From NCBI RefSeq assembly GCF_026151205.1, contig NC_087074.1, forward strand, positions 14,097,167 to 14,161,166: DNA of 64,000 nucleotides, written 5' to 3'. Under the pieces are notes generated by a model, which searched no databases, was not told the DNA's origin, and was given only the letters and a program-made list of their open reading frames with translations. This document shows positions 36,701-47,200 of this stretch, piece after piece (positions within the stretch are counted from its first letter, which is position 1; each line of letters begins with the position of its first letter). Made by a program: the position numbers and the translations under genes. The stretch comes from Bolinopsis microptera (lineage: Eukaryota; Ctenophora; Tentaculata; Lobata; Bolinopsidae).

Positions 36701-36831
36701 GTCCGTTGATGTATTCGAATCGCTGTGTCTGAAACCTGGCACGATTCCAGCATTTCATTCAAAGGAGAGTACTGTCCAATGAATGAAACTATGAAAAAAA
36801 GCAACTCAAACACACGTAAAGTTAGGATCAA
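33753..36831 (-). mobile_element. RLE-type non-LTR retrotransposon (R2/NeSL-like group)
   Basis: One long minus-strand ORF plus a short 3' region with an AATAAA near 33755. The enzyme architecture (reverse transcriptase, CCHC knuckle, C-terminal PD-(D/E)xK nuclease) is that of restriction-like-endonuclease LINEs. I saw no clear 5' end, poly-A tail or target duplication, so the borders are approximate. Confidence 0.75.
33874..36831 (-). CDS. reverse transcriptase with restriction-like endonuclease, 985 codons, intact
   Basis: The frame is uninterrupted. RT motif A is VILVDASNAFNSVNR (about residue 392), motif B includes SREGTTQGDNLAMSL, and the catalytic box is WLADDATGVG (about 480). Near residue 769 a CPCG...HSLNCH knuckle precedes RHNEIRDFL. 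The nuclease then has RPDIKARGF (about 837) and AFFDVKVINP (about 852), the PD...DxK pair. Family knowledge: such enzymes nick a target and reverse-transcribe in place. The first 20 or so residues are hydrophobic and may not belong; MLESCQVSDT is a possible later start. No N-terminal zinc fingers are evident, unlike R2. It is the only large element ORF here without a lesion, so it may be young. Confidence 0.85.
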   Translation of the reverse strand: MILTLRVFELLFFIVSFIGQYSPLNEMLESCQVSDTAIRIHQRTPYLPSPIKSEHDDIPAECTEFKEQIDSCYEEIVHWKKNIFEPPTCKIGREFVKELSTWLEHFNIGSVYQCSSIKTFIVLPALLLQKPSAKSKKAEHKVLLKKRLELWRQGNISALMREARTIQRQLARSSRKQEKDCARTFANLMFEGKVSSAVRMLCDNDNKGILEMSTETMDQLLKKHPEPMPIVENSLLFGPIEEIEESLFYNIDETMVFRAAKFTNGSAGPSQTDADFFRFILTHKNFKEEGKKLRDGIAKFARLIASKPYNPDLLDSYVNSRLIPLNKCPGVRPIGIGETFRRIVGKCLSWELKTAIQVAAGPLQVCTGLKSGSEAAVHYMREQFETESAEAVILVDASNAFNSVNRQALLHNVRVLCPELSMIAINMYRKPCRLFVGGAEIPSREGTTQGDNLAMSLFAIATLPVLRKLEDHEKVAQVWLADDATGVGTLHALLGWWKDIIEEGLKYGYFVNQEKSCLILKNPEHLHTAQEIFSDCNIDIRIDGQRHLGAVLGTPEFKDTYINNLVCEWSDMLKKLVQFAKSQPQAAYACFTHGVRHKFTYFMRTLDISSYMGPLDKIITHELIPTIFGCLVSPIHRELMSLPLKNGGMGMPQLEYLAKRDHAASLLVTRGLVNSMKGKSLATTDTESRDELQDMLKQRVLEYKEQQEEILKKVDKKTARILEQISEPGSSNWLSCLPLRKHGFVLNKSEFRDSIRLRYNLDLDRLPSHCPCGKTFDVNHSLNCHLGGYIIIRHNEIRDFLGGLLKTVCSDVEVEPQLQELEGEQFTRSSTLTGDQARPDIKARGFYRAGQVAFFDVKVINPNSNSYLQHSTKKVMENAEKQKSRCYNERILNVEHGSFAPLIYSVTGGMGPQAKTFEKLLCNKLAYKQKQNYNDIINYYRCKLSFLIRKMILLCIRGSRKTSNRTVELSNMDDLEFNSFESKVN

Positions 36832-39800
36832 ACGAGAAACAAAGTAAAGATTATATCATATACTCCTTTATCAAATCACCAGAGAAAAATCGGACCCATC
36901 CACACTAAATCGTCGTATTGACGATACTTAATCTACAAACAAAACACTCTGTGACACGCTGCTAATATTTCAATCAGCACGATCAGCAACATACCAGACA
37001 CGTGACTTGAACTTTGAGTTGTTACTATGTCACGGCCTCTAACGCTACTACTACATCACCTCCCTCCTAATAGCTTACTAGCACTGTCACATTGAGTCTC
37101 ACTCATTTTGTTACATCGGCACACATTGTCCGTTTGTTGTAGTTTACCGGATACTATCAAAATACGGTATTTTTTGTTGGCATTGTGCCACTAGGTACCG
37201 TTGCGAGCACAGTCTGAGACTAACTTTTCACGACCACCTGCATATCCATTATCAATATCATTACCTACCAATAATTTGAGAGAATTATAAACCCTGCAAT
37301 TCAAACGATCTGTTAATATGTTAGTACTGTAACTTTAATACGTTAGAACTGTCCATGGTAAACACGAGCCCATTCTGCAGCTATTAAATAGAGTAGCAAC
37401 CCAGGTCGACTCCAGCGCGCCCGGGGAGCAATGGTTTATATAACCTGTCCCTTTATTGCATCGAGCACCGTGGAGATGGAGTGAAATGTTAATGATGAGC
37501 TTTTAAGTTAAGCGAGGGGATGATCATAATATGAATCTATTTACAGCTCTTAAAAACGACATCTACCCTACTGTTCGACTGTCTGGTGAACCAATGTGCT
37601 CTATTGTGTCGCGGTCCTAGCTAATTTAAATTGCTTGTGGAGATTGTTGCTTTTGTAGTGACAGAGTGCCATGATTGTTCCCCCTTATACCAACTTGCAA
37701 CCCCTTGTTCCGGTCTGTTCCCCCGACCCCCTTGTTCCCCCGTGTATCAAATATAGTACATGTTTAGTCTTTTACTGGTTCATTTCCGTTCTATGTTTTA
37801 AGGCTTGAATAGTTTAATAATTGCCGATTAAGTGATCATACAAATTTCTTGCAATCAAGAGCATGTCTAGTTTGATGACTTACTACGCGCATGTCTCCGC
37901 TTTCTGTGATCTTATTACCTTTATCTCTTTAAATCGTCATGCTATATAATGCCGACCGGAATATACTAGATATATCCCGCCGTGTTGTAATATTATCTTC
38001 TTCATTTCCCACAATCTTCATGCTAACTAGAAGATCCTAGACATGCCTTACTAGGCATGTATCCTAGATCCTAGACATACCTTGACATATTCAATGTGAA
38101 TATCGTCGTAATGGAGTAGGATAGTTCTGGAAACATATGAGGGAAAGTTGAAACGACAGGTTGTTTCTTTTAGAGGGTTTCAAATATAATATTAATGTGT
38201 TATTATTTAGCATTATAATATAACATTGTCATATTGGGACAGGTTCGCGTTGAAAACTTTTTAATTGTAATGAGTAAGGTAGAAAGCATTAGAACCCGTA
38301 TGTGAGACTAGTGACAGACTACCCACTTAAATTTGTCTACCACTTTTTGATGGAACACAATGTTTGTCAGCTGATTTTAAACACCTTTAAGTGGGCATTA
38401 ATGAGGTAACCATGGTACAGTTTTTATTTTGGGAAAAAACTGCTTCGATTGCAATTAACGGAACAAGCAATTATGTCACTTTCTTTATTTTTCCCTGGAA
38501 ACTCAAAAGAGAGCGCAGCAGCCGAAGATTTGATACGTCTCGCATGCGTCAGACCTCTTTTCTCTCTCTTCAAACAGAAATGAGAACCGTTGATTCGGGA
38601 GCGGAGCAAAAGAATGAAATAAGCCAATCGTCGCCATATTCCCATTAACTTCCCGGCTGTTCGGCAATTGGCAGGGTCATAAGCTCATTATCAAGTCTTA
38701 AATATCAGAGTTGTAATATTACAATTAAGAAAGGTTTTAGCAGTTCATGTTCGTCTTTGTCAAGATCGAAGATGCCACTAATGGTGGCCATGATCTCGAC
38801 GGCTCTAATTGTGATTTTAGGAAACGTGGCTTGGCTCGGGGCTCCATCTCGTACCAGTTGTTTACACTTTACTGTTACATGTCATGTGCATATATTAGCT
38901 ATTGTCGTCCTTAATTCTAAAGATGTATGTGGTTATGAACCGGAGCGATTCGATTCATATAATTGACAAAACTATTCCAACAGCTAACAGTAAAGGTATA
39001 AATGAGGTATAAATGAGGCAAATATTTTATTTTAATTAGTGCGTATGTCCCGTGCGAAATTATTTTTATTCTAATAAAATTCTTGATTTTGTCAGTTCTC
39101 AGAACGCGGCGTCCCCACTTTCAAGGGGTATTTTATATATCCTGGCCAGACAATTCCCCAGAAAATGTTTCATGTTAGTTAAGTAAATACCCACACCTGG
39201 ATTCTAAAATGCAGCTGGAACGTATATATAGACTCTCTCCCGGGAAGAAAACTAGCTTCAGATTCTGAACTACAGAACTTTAGAAACTATTGAACTGTGA
39301 AATTCTGTGCCATGATGGGCTCTGAATGCTGATCAGTGATCAGCCACCCGTGTCTCACGTCAGAGCACGCTCGGTGCTTTTGAGAGTCATTTCTATTGTT
39401 CGATCAGTTTCATTAGGTCTAATTTTGAGAATGTGCCAGTCTTGCTGAAAGTGTGAACGTGTCTATCGTACTGATAGAGCATCACGCATCTTGTCACTCC
39501 TCAGTTAGTAACTGAGGAGTGACAAGATGTAACTGAGTTACATTGAAATGCACTAAATGGTACCGGGCCTATCAGCTGATCAGGTCGTTGAACTTTTTCA
39601 GCTTTAGAATTTGATCAGATCCATGACAACTGATCACCATCCAGTCCGTGATTAATTCATTAAGTTTAAGAAACCTTATACAAAATTATTTGTCGACACC
39701 TTTACAGGATTCTTGGTTTCCTACCAACGAGCGTTGAAACAGGACAACAGTTCGATCTGAGCATGCTGTTTCTTTTGTTCAGCCTCCACGAACTCGCGAT

Positions 39801-42577
39801 GAAAACATTTCTGCATAATCTACGCAAATCGACCTAGGTTACTGTGAACTTATGTCGTTTTTCCAACCAGCAGGTCTCCCGGATTTATCCTAAGGATCAC
39901 TTCTTTGTTCTGATAATGAGGAGACAATGCTTACATACCACTTGAAGTGGGAGCTTTGATAATACCATGCCTCCTCTTCGACTAAGATCTTCGAGAATTC
40001 AGCTGACACGATTGAATTAGAAATTAGATTAGTCAGCATTGTTTTTCCTGTCCGAGCTCCTTTACTGATAATCTAATCATCTGCTAGGTTTTATTGTAAA
40101 GAATGCGTGGATCTCGGAAGTTTTTTGACGGTAGTACAGCTAAGCCTAGGGTCGTCATTCATTACTTGTGCGGTTTCAAAATACGAGAGTTTCTGTTGTT
40201 ACGTATCACATTACGATTTGTTGGGATTACGATCAATGGACTGGTGCTATGTCCAATGTCCACCGTCCATATCGTGTTTATTAACTTTACTATTTTCCAA
40301 TTTCCACTCAACATATGGAACTCTCAGGACCGAAAGATCAAATGGACACTAGTAAACATGCATCTGTAGTGCTCCATCCCTCGGCCGGGCAGCTGTATGC
40401 ACTAAGTACCCCGCTAAATCGTACCCATGATGAAGTTTACCGGCTGCCTCATCCCAATTAGTTGCCTACAATCCAATCACAGCCCCATACATACTTACCA
40501 AAAAATCTAATTTTGCGGTACCAATATGAGGGAACAACTGTGGTCCCCAGTGCTCCCCTCAAGTGGACCGAGCTCTTTGATCGACTGTTCTGTTTTCCGT
40601 GCAGCTATGTGTTACATTTCGGATCATTTGGGGCCTCTATCTTTCTTTGAGTTTATGGATTGAAGACTACGTAATCAATTGCTCGACCGAAGTTATAGAA
40701 TTGCCCGTTAGTGAATAGTGTATTGATAAAATTATTTCACGATTCACGTTATGTAATCTGTGACTGTAACTTTTGTTAACAATAAAAGTTGTACTGGTGG
40801 GTTCCTTGCAGGCTCCATACCAATATGTCGCAGGTCGCCCAGTACTTCTCACTATTGAAATGCAATCAAAGAATGAAATTAAAAGCACGTTTCAATCTAC
40901 AAGCGGCTGTCACGAAACCAATATAATTTGTAGTTTGCGTATATCTTTTTGTTCCCCATACTTAATATACCCCTGCAACAAAGTCAGTAGTTACACTTAC
41001 AGCACTTAAGCCATTTTTGACAACAGTCCTGACTTACATAATCAAACTTATCCGCCGAAGACGATAGTTGTTATAAACTTTGTGTTACAGCTGTGAGTTA
41101 CCTACCGAGTGTCTGATGAAAATTAGGTCTGCTAACTCTCACTGAGCAGTTCTTGAGAGCTAAACACCCAATAATGTAGGCAATTAAACGTGAGAATTAG
41201 GCGGCTGAGTCGCATAATAACACATAACCTCGCATTATACGGCTACATTAAGCTCTTATTTATTGCCATTCCGTCCAGCTAAATTGAAATAGTCAGGTAC
41301 CATCGTGCATATCGTTATCATCAGCGCATCCTATATACTTTCTCAGAACTCATGCAAGAGTAACTGCTGGCAGCTCTTTGTCCAGAGACTGCAACACATG
41401 GTTGCAGGTGGTTCAGGCGGTGTAATAGTTCCCTCTAACCAAGGGCCCGTTATTAGTCCCTAGAAGTATACCCAGTCACCACCGATACTTTAAACCTGTA
41501 AGTGTAATGACTTTTTTAGTGCCGCTTTCTCTGTTTGTAGAATTACAAATATTGTGTGTTACAACCGGGCATGCTTCGTGAAATTGGTAAAATCGTAAAC
41601 GTTAAACGTTTTACCGGGCGGGGGATAGGAGAGTACTCGCTCTGGTATTATAGTTATACATGTTGTGTATTCAATCCTCACCTGGTCGTGTCAGTACCAA
41701 TAACTTCGCATGCAATTTCAACATTTTTCTAATAAAATTCAACATTTTTGTTGTCTAATACAAAAGACCGACAGACAGATAAACTATTTTGATTGGTTAT
41801 CTTCAATTATGCTACTAGTACGTCAGTTTGTCTGGAGTTTAATGGTTGATGCAGCGTTCCATTAAATCATTGTGGTATTTCTTTGTTTAGTGAATTTTGT
41901 TAAGTTATCTATCTTATGTCGAGTATCAGGTATGTGGCCGGTGCCCTAAATGGTATTATTTCTCGCTTCAAGAAGTTTTCAAGTCTTGTGTGGCATTTTC
42001 CATCAGCCCTGATGTCCAATTAATGATCAGCAACAAGCGTATCGCGCTTCAGATTGATAAATTTCGGTATGACCTGCTGTGATTTATCCCAGAAATCGTG
42101 TATTCTTAAGTTTCAACATGTTTTGTAAATTCATACCATTGCCTCTTTTCCTTCTAATCAACACCTACTCCGACTAGAAATTACGTTGGCGATGAAATAT
42201 ATATCTTATCCCAGTCGACCCCAGCAGAAAAATGTCTTAGAATTTTCCCATCAGCTACGGCCTACTTTTTAAAGATATAGACCTTTAAATGAAGTGGCCA
42301 TGTTGATTGTTGATTGCACCATTTTTAGAAAAATGTCTTCTCAACAGACATTACCTTCATACTAGTATCAATAGAGGAATTTGTTTCCCTTTGAATCAAT
42401 CAAACTAGATGAATTGTTGTAAATACTGAGATCAAACTATCAATCTACAGGCTATCGTCAAACATGTTACAAGGCGTCATCTTCAGTGACATAAGGCCTA
42501 GAAATTGTAAAAAGTTGGTAAAACCCAAAATTCTTTTAAAAATCTGAACACTCTTAAAACGGTTATAAAGTTAAAAT
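36832..42577. other. long non-coding stretch with one perfect hairpin
   Basis: No gene is supported. A perfect inverted repeat lies at 39487-39529. A short C-rich tract near 37680-37740 repeats gttcccccgac. ORFs of up to 94 codons have no recognisable features. Confidence 0.45.
39487..39529. repeat. perfect 21-bp inverted repeat with 1-nt centre
   Basis: catcttgtcactcctcagtt-a is followed by a single g and then its exact complement. The stem would be 21 bp with essentially no loop. No transposon context is evident. Confidence 0.85.
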
Positions 42578-43059
42578 TAAGATGTTAGGAGTAAGGGAAT
42601 GCCAGAAGGATTTATAGTGTTAATTCCCAAAGGTTTTAAAGTCTTGAGTAGTTGAATTGTTTATGTTCACGGACTTCCAAAGTTTTAGGACTAGAATTAT
42701 CAATAATTGACACATTAAAAATTTTGTTAAAATCTTCCCTTTGTCTAAAACCATGATCCAACAAATGTAAACCCAAACTATATTCATCACTTGTTTCATC
42801 TACCTTATCACCATTTCAATCCTAACCCGTAGAGAGCGAGTTGTGCGACCGACGTAAGCCTTTCCACAGACACTACATTGGAACAGATGATGTTGTAACT
42901 CTGGTAGTTTCCAGGGGAAGCTTTAACCTTCTTGCCGTTCACTTTGAATTCATGGGTGCCTTTGACAAGTTCACAACATTTGCATCTTGGCACATTGCAT
43001 TTGCTGGTTTGGCCATGTTTAGCTCCTAAAGCAAGTTCTTTCAATTTGAGTAGTATCAA
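42578..43059 (-). pseudogene. Penelope-like element GIY-YIG endonuclease, frameshifted fragment
   Basis: In one minus-strand frame the text reads KCNVPRCKCCELV...SYNII. It continues in a second frame with LFQCSVCGKAYVGRTTRSLR. A third piece then reads LGLHLLDHGF and EDFNKIFNVSII, and a last one reads LKTLKPLGINTINPSGIPLL before a stop. These blocks, in this order, are the C-terminal GIY-YIG domain and tail of Penelope-like retroelements. At least two frameshifts separate them. The reverse transcriptase that should precede it on the minus strand (to the right) is absent, so this is a 3' fragment. Confidence 0.75.
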
Positions 43060-43440
43060 TAGTGCATTTAAAAATTAAAAAAAAATCAAGGCACTTATTT
43101 TACTTCGGTGTATTCCAACAGCCACATTGTTACACAAGTGCAACCAGCCAATTACAGGAAGCCGAAGGATTTATTTGGCCAGTGACGATTAAGGTAGTGT
43201 GTACCATACTTTCTTCGCCCGAGACTTTGCTACAATGTGCAGCTCCTCATTTAAACCTCACACCCGATTTCTCGAGTATTCGGCTGAGTAGACCGGGGGC
43301 TGCATAGACCACTCAGGATCCTTAGCTGAACGTCAACGACGCTCACCCCACGACCAGGCAGACAATGGGATTCAAACTCGCAACCTCACGATTTGCAAAG
43401 ATGGCGTTTTAACCAACTGCGCTACCTGACCAAGAAACTT
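43060..43440 (-). mobile_element. tRNA-derived SINE
   Basis: Read on the minus strand from about 43434, the sequence gtagcgcagttggttaaaac has the form of an A box. gcgagtttgaatcccat follows at B-box distance. The implied anticodon arm (loop ttgcaaa) has mismatches in its stem, so it is not a working tRNA. A 'cctgagtggtctatgcagcc' body follows. The extent to the left is uncertain. Confidence 0.6.
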
Positions 43441-44202
43441 AAGGGTTAATATGTACCTCTCTGCCAGCTTTCTGTGTGAAACAAACTTTCCAATCACGAA
43501 AGTGGAAAAGTACGATCACCCTAGTTCTTCATTTCGTATTCTCTTAAGTCACTCTTTTATTTAGGAAGATTCGTATTAATCACATGATTTCAACCTTAAC
43601 TTAGTTATCCGATTCCCATCCTTTAGAGTAGCCTAAATCCAACCAGAATCAAAACAGCTGAAAGTACCAAACATCTCGCGCGCCTCTTGGACTGAAGTGA
43701 TAAGATAGTTCTCCGATACTTACTGTTTTTAATGGTTACAATGAGCACACTAAATTCATATCCCTTCTACACGAGCCTTGTAAATTGGTAAATCTCACTC
43801 TCAGAGAGCGGTTAATCTGATTAGAAAGATAGGACCACTGAGATGTCAGGTGGCAGGGCACCGCACCAACATTTCATTCTGGAGAACAGGCTTGCTACTG
43901 ACTTTTATTGTTTTGATTTCTATAATATTTCTTTCGTATCACACCCATCCTTTTTCGTTATCGATCTGTGTGCATGGTTGTTTTTGTCACAATTATGTGG
44001 GAAGGGAGGGAGACGTAAAGTGTGAAATTAATATATCACTTCGTAAGATATTGCAGTTTGACTTCATTTACTCGCTTCGTATGTGAAATTAGTATCTTTT
44101 TAATCTGGGATACAAAGTAATTATTAAACATGTTTCTCCCACAATTAAATGTTTTCATTCGTTGAATAGAAATGACCACCCATTCATCACCAGGTTGGGA
44201 CT
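43441..44202 (+). promoter_or_regulatory. upstream region of the guanylate cyclase gene
   Basis: It contains no other gene. The promoter of the gene starting at 44203 should lie here or further upstream, but I see no clear core element. Confidence 0.3.
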
Positions 44203-47200
44203 ATGTTTATCTTTGCAACATTTTTACATCTTGTTTGGATCATCATAGTCGTTACTGCATCAACAGAAGAATATGGCTTTCTGGACTTATACAAACCGGA
44301 TTGGATCGACACAAAATACCTTTTCAATGAAAATCCTTCATTCCTGGGTGCAGAATGCGGCCCCGCAAGTTATGTGGCCCTTGAAAAAGTCTATGAAAAA
44401 TTCCAAGACAACAAATACGGGGAGAATTTGAAACTCCTTACATCAGCGGATATAAATATGACAGAATGGGACAGAAAGAAAGCGGGAGGCAGGTTGAATT
44501 TATGTAAAAACATCGAATGTGGAGATGAATGGAAATCTAGCCGATGTTTAGAAAGACTTCAAGACAGCAATCGCTTCCCCAGGCTCATCATCGGGTCACA
44601 CAAAGATCTAGCAACTAAAACGACTGTTCTTTACTCCTTTCTCAACCAGATCATGTACGTGTACACCACCTTGCCCCTTGATGACAGTACCATTCCCCAA
44701 GGGCAACAGAAGCTGACGAAGGGATGGACTAACGCCATCCGGCTAATTTCAGCTGGTCATGACATTCTCGAAAATTTTTTGAAGCATTTCAAATGGGAAT
44801 ATAAACTGACCCTAATAACAGAAGTGTATCAGTCCCATTACATGGCTAAAAATCTTTTTACTGGGATGAATCTTGTCGGGCACTCAAAATTGATAGAGCT
44901 ACAGTACATGCCCTTTTCTTACCCTGAACAATCAAACAATACCATCGATGATTATGGATATGATAGCAGGTTAAATCAATCTGTTGAGTTTTCAGATACA
45001 TACTTTAAAGGAGATACCGTTAACTCTATTAAGATGTCGTCTCGAAGTAAGTATGGAAGCTATTTGGATTTTAAAATGGAAACGCTTTGGACTCTTGCTT
45101 CATCTTTGTGGGTTTACGTCCTTTCTGTTATTTTGATTTATGACATGCAACACGAATACTGTTGTCCCTAGTATCTTTTTTTAAAATGTATAAAATCAGC
45201 TGATTATTTTTGAGCTCTTCAATTCTGACATGGGAATTGGGAGGGTTTGTGGATTTAAAATTCTCCATTTTATGAAGGATCTGAGTCGTTGAAATCGGTT
45301 TTAAAATGCTTAAAACAATTCAATTTTGATTTTAGCAGGAAAGATGGATAAAAATATCCATTTCACAACTTTGTATGTCTCCAAATTTTGGAACGAAAAT
45401 TTCTCTGAGAACTAAGGAATTATAATGATCACTTTCAATAATAGTTTTTCAAGGTTTCATTTGTGACTGTGAAAGATATTAATTCATATTAGTTACTCGG
45501 AAACTTTTTCAGTTGTACTGCTCTTTGGGAGTCAGCAGATGGTGCGAGATATGATGCTCCAGGCTTATGATGCAGGTAAAACAAATGTCATGTTCTGTTG
45601 CGTGCAAGGTTGGGTGAAAAGGTATGTTTTTAAAAACTTTCGTCTTCTCGGGCATGATCGTCTTAATACTGATCAGGTATGACCCAGTCAAATGAGTACG
45701 CGTTCATCATTATTCCTACCAACTACTTTCCTCTCTATTCCTGGAAAGCGGATCCAGCATACAGCAATTTGTACTGGGACGAGGGTCAAGCTTCCCGTGA
45801 CGAGGATGCTAAGAAAGCCTTCCAGGTAAAACTGCACACATATTACGTAATTCTTACTTCAATATTTCTGGATCATGAGTCATGACTGATGATCTCAAGC
45901 TGCTGTAGCAGAGTACGATATCTCTTTAACCAACTTTTGCATTAATACCTCATGCCTCAGTCAGCGTTTATAGTGACAGCAGACATAGACACGAAGAACT
46001 TTGATAACTTTACAGCGGCTGTTAAAGAGCAAGCGAAGAAGGAGCCGTTTAATTACGATTTCAAGGATAGAGCGGTAAGTTACTGGAAAATTAATTGACC
46101 GCCGCACAAATATTCGTCTCTGTACCTACTGAATTAATGTTTATAATAATAACGAACCGCAAACAGTGTGCTACCAAGTTCAAACATCAAATATTCACTC
46201 CGCACAGGTACCGCTCTACGCAGCCAACTACCACGACGCTGTCTTGTTGTGGGCCTACGCCATGAACAATCACTACAACGAGTCAGCCAAAACGCTGGAT
46301 GTTGGTAAACTTTACAACAGAACATTCACAAGTATGATTTGGATTAATTTGTTCTAAAAACTTAAAAAACAATGAATACTACTGTTGGTCCGAATTATTG
46401 GTACAATTAAATTAACTTGATTTTGGCGAAACACAAGCAGTTGGGCACCTGTCTTTATTTTGTGTGTGACTGATTTGTTTACCCTAGAGGACGACTTCAA
46501 CGATATCGAACCCATTACTGGCCCAATAGAGCTGGATGAGGCGGGAGATCGCGTCAACACTTTCCTGTTTTGGCATCTTAATAAGGCCGGCCAATGGCAG
46601 GTGAGTGGTTTTATCATTTTATCTTTCTTCTTACATAATGTATGACGAGAGAAAATAACTAATCGTAACATTTATTATACACGGAGGATAACTAATTTTG
46701 ATTTATCTACAGAAAATAGGAAAGTACGCACACGAGAAATATGAAGTCTTGGTCGATGAGGAGGACATAGCATGGCCTAACAATGGGAAATCTGCACCGC
46801 TGGCTGAGCCTGAATGTGGTTTCAATGGAGAGAAATGCGGTAAATAATATTCCCAATCAACTTTATTTATTGTAAATTTTCCATTGTGAACCAGCTACTC
46901 AAACAAGTCTAAGAAATTCGATGTGAAGCATATTCTTCTAATCTTAATCTGTGTTTGATGTGAGTCATGGTTAAAAATGTGGTTTAAAGTCCCGGAATTA
47001 CAATTATTAACCCTAATCCCTCTGTCAATCACCTCCAGATAACAGAATGGTGATAGGGATATCTGCTGGAGCAGGTGCACTTGCTGTCCTGGTCCTTGGT
47101 CTTGCTGTTATGACTTACATGTACAGGTGCGGCTGTTTTAAGATGATTTTAACAATAACTGTTGGTTTTACAATTAGTAGACTGTTCAGTGTTCACGATA

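Noticed and set aside
38391..38648. 85-codon ORF as a possible gene
   Set aside because: There is no family motif, no splice partners and an overlapping antisense ORF of similar length; consistent with chance.
43365..43434. Functional tRNA gene
   Set aside because: A and B boxes are present, but the anticodon stem has mismatches and the sequence continues into a SINE-like body.
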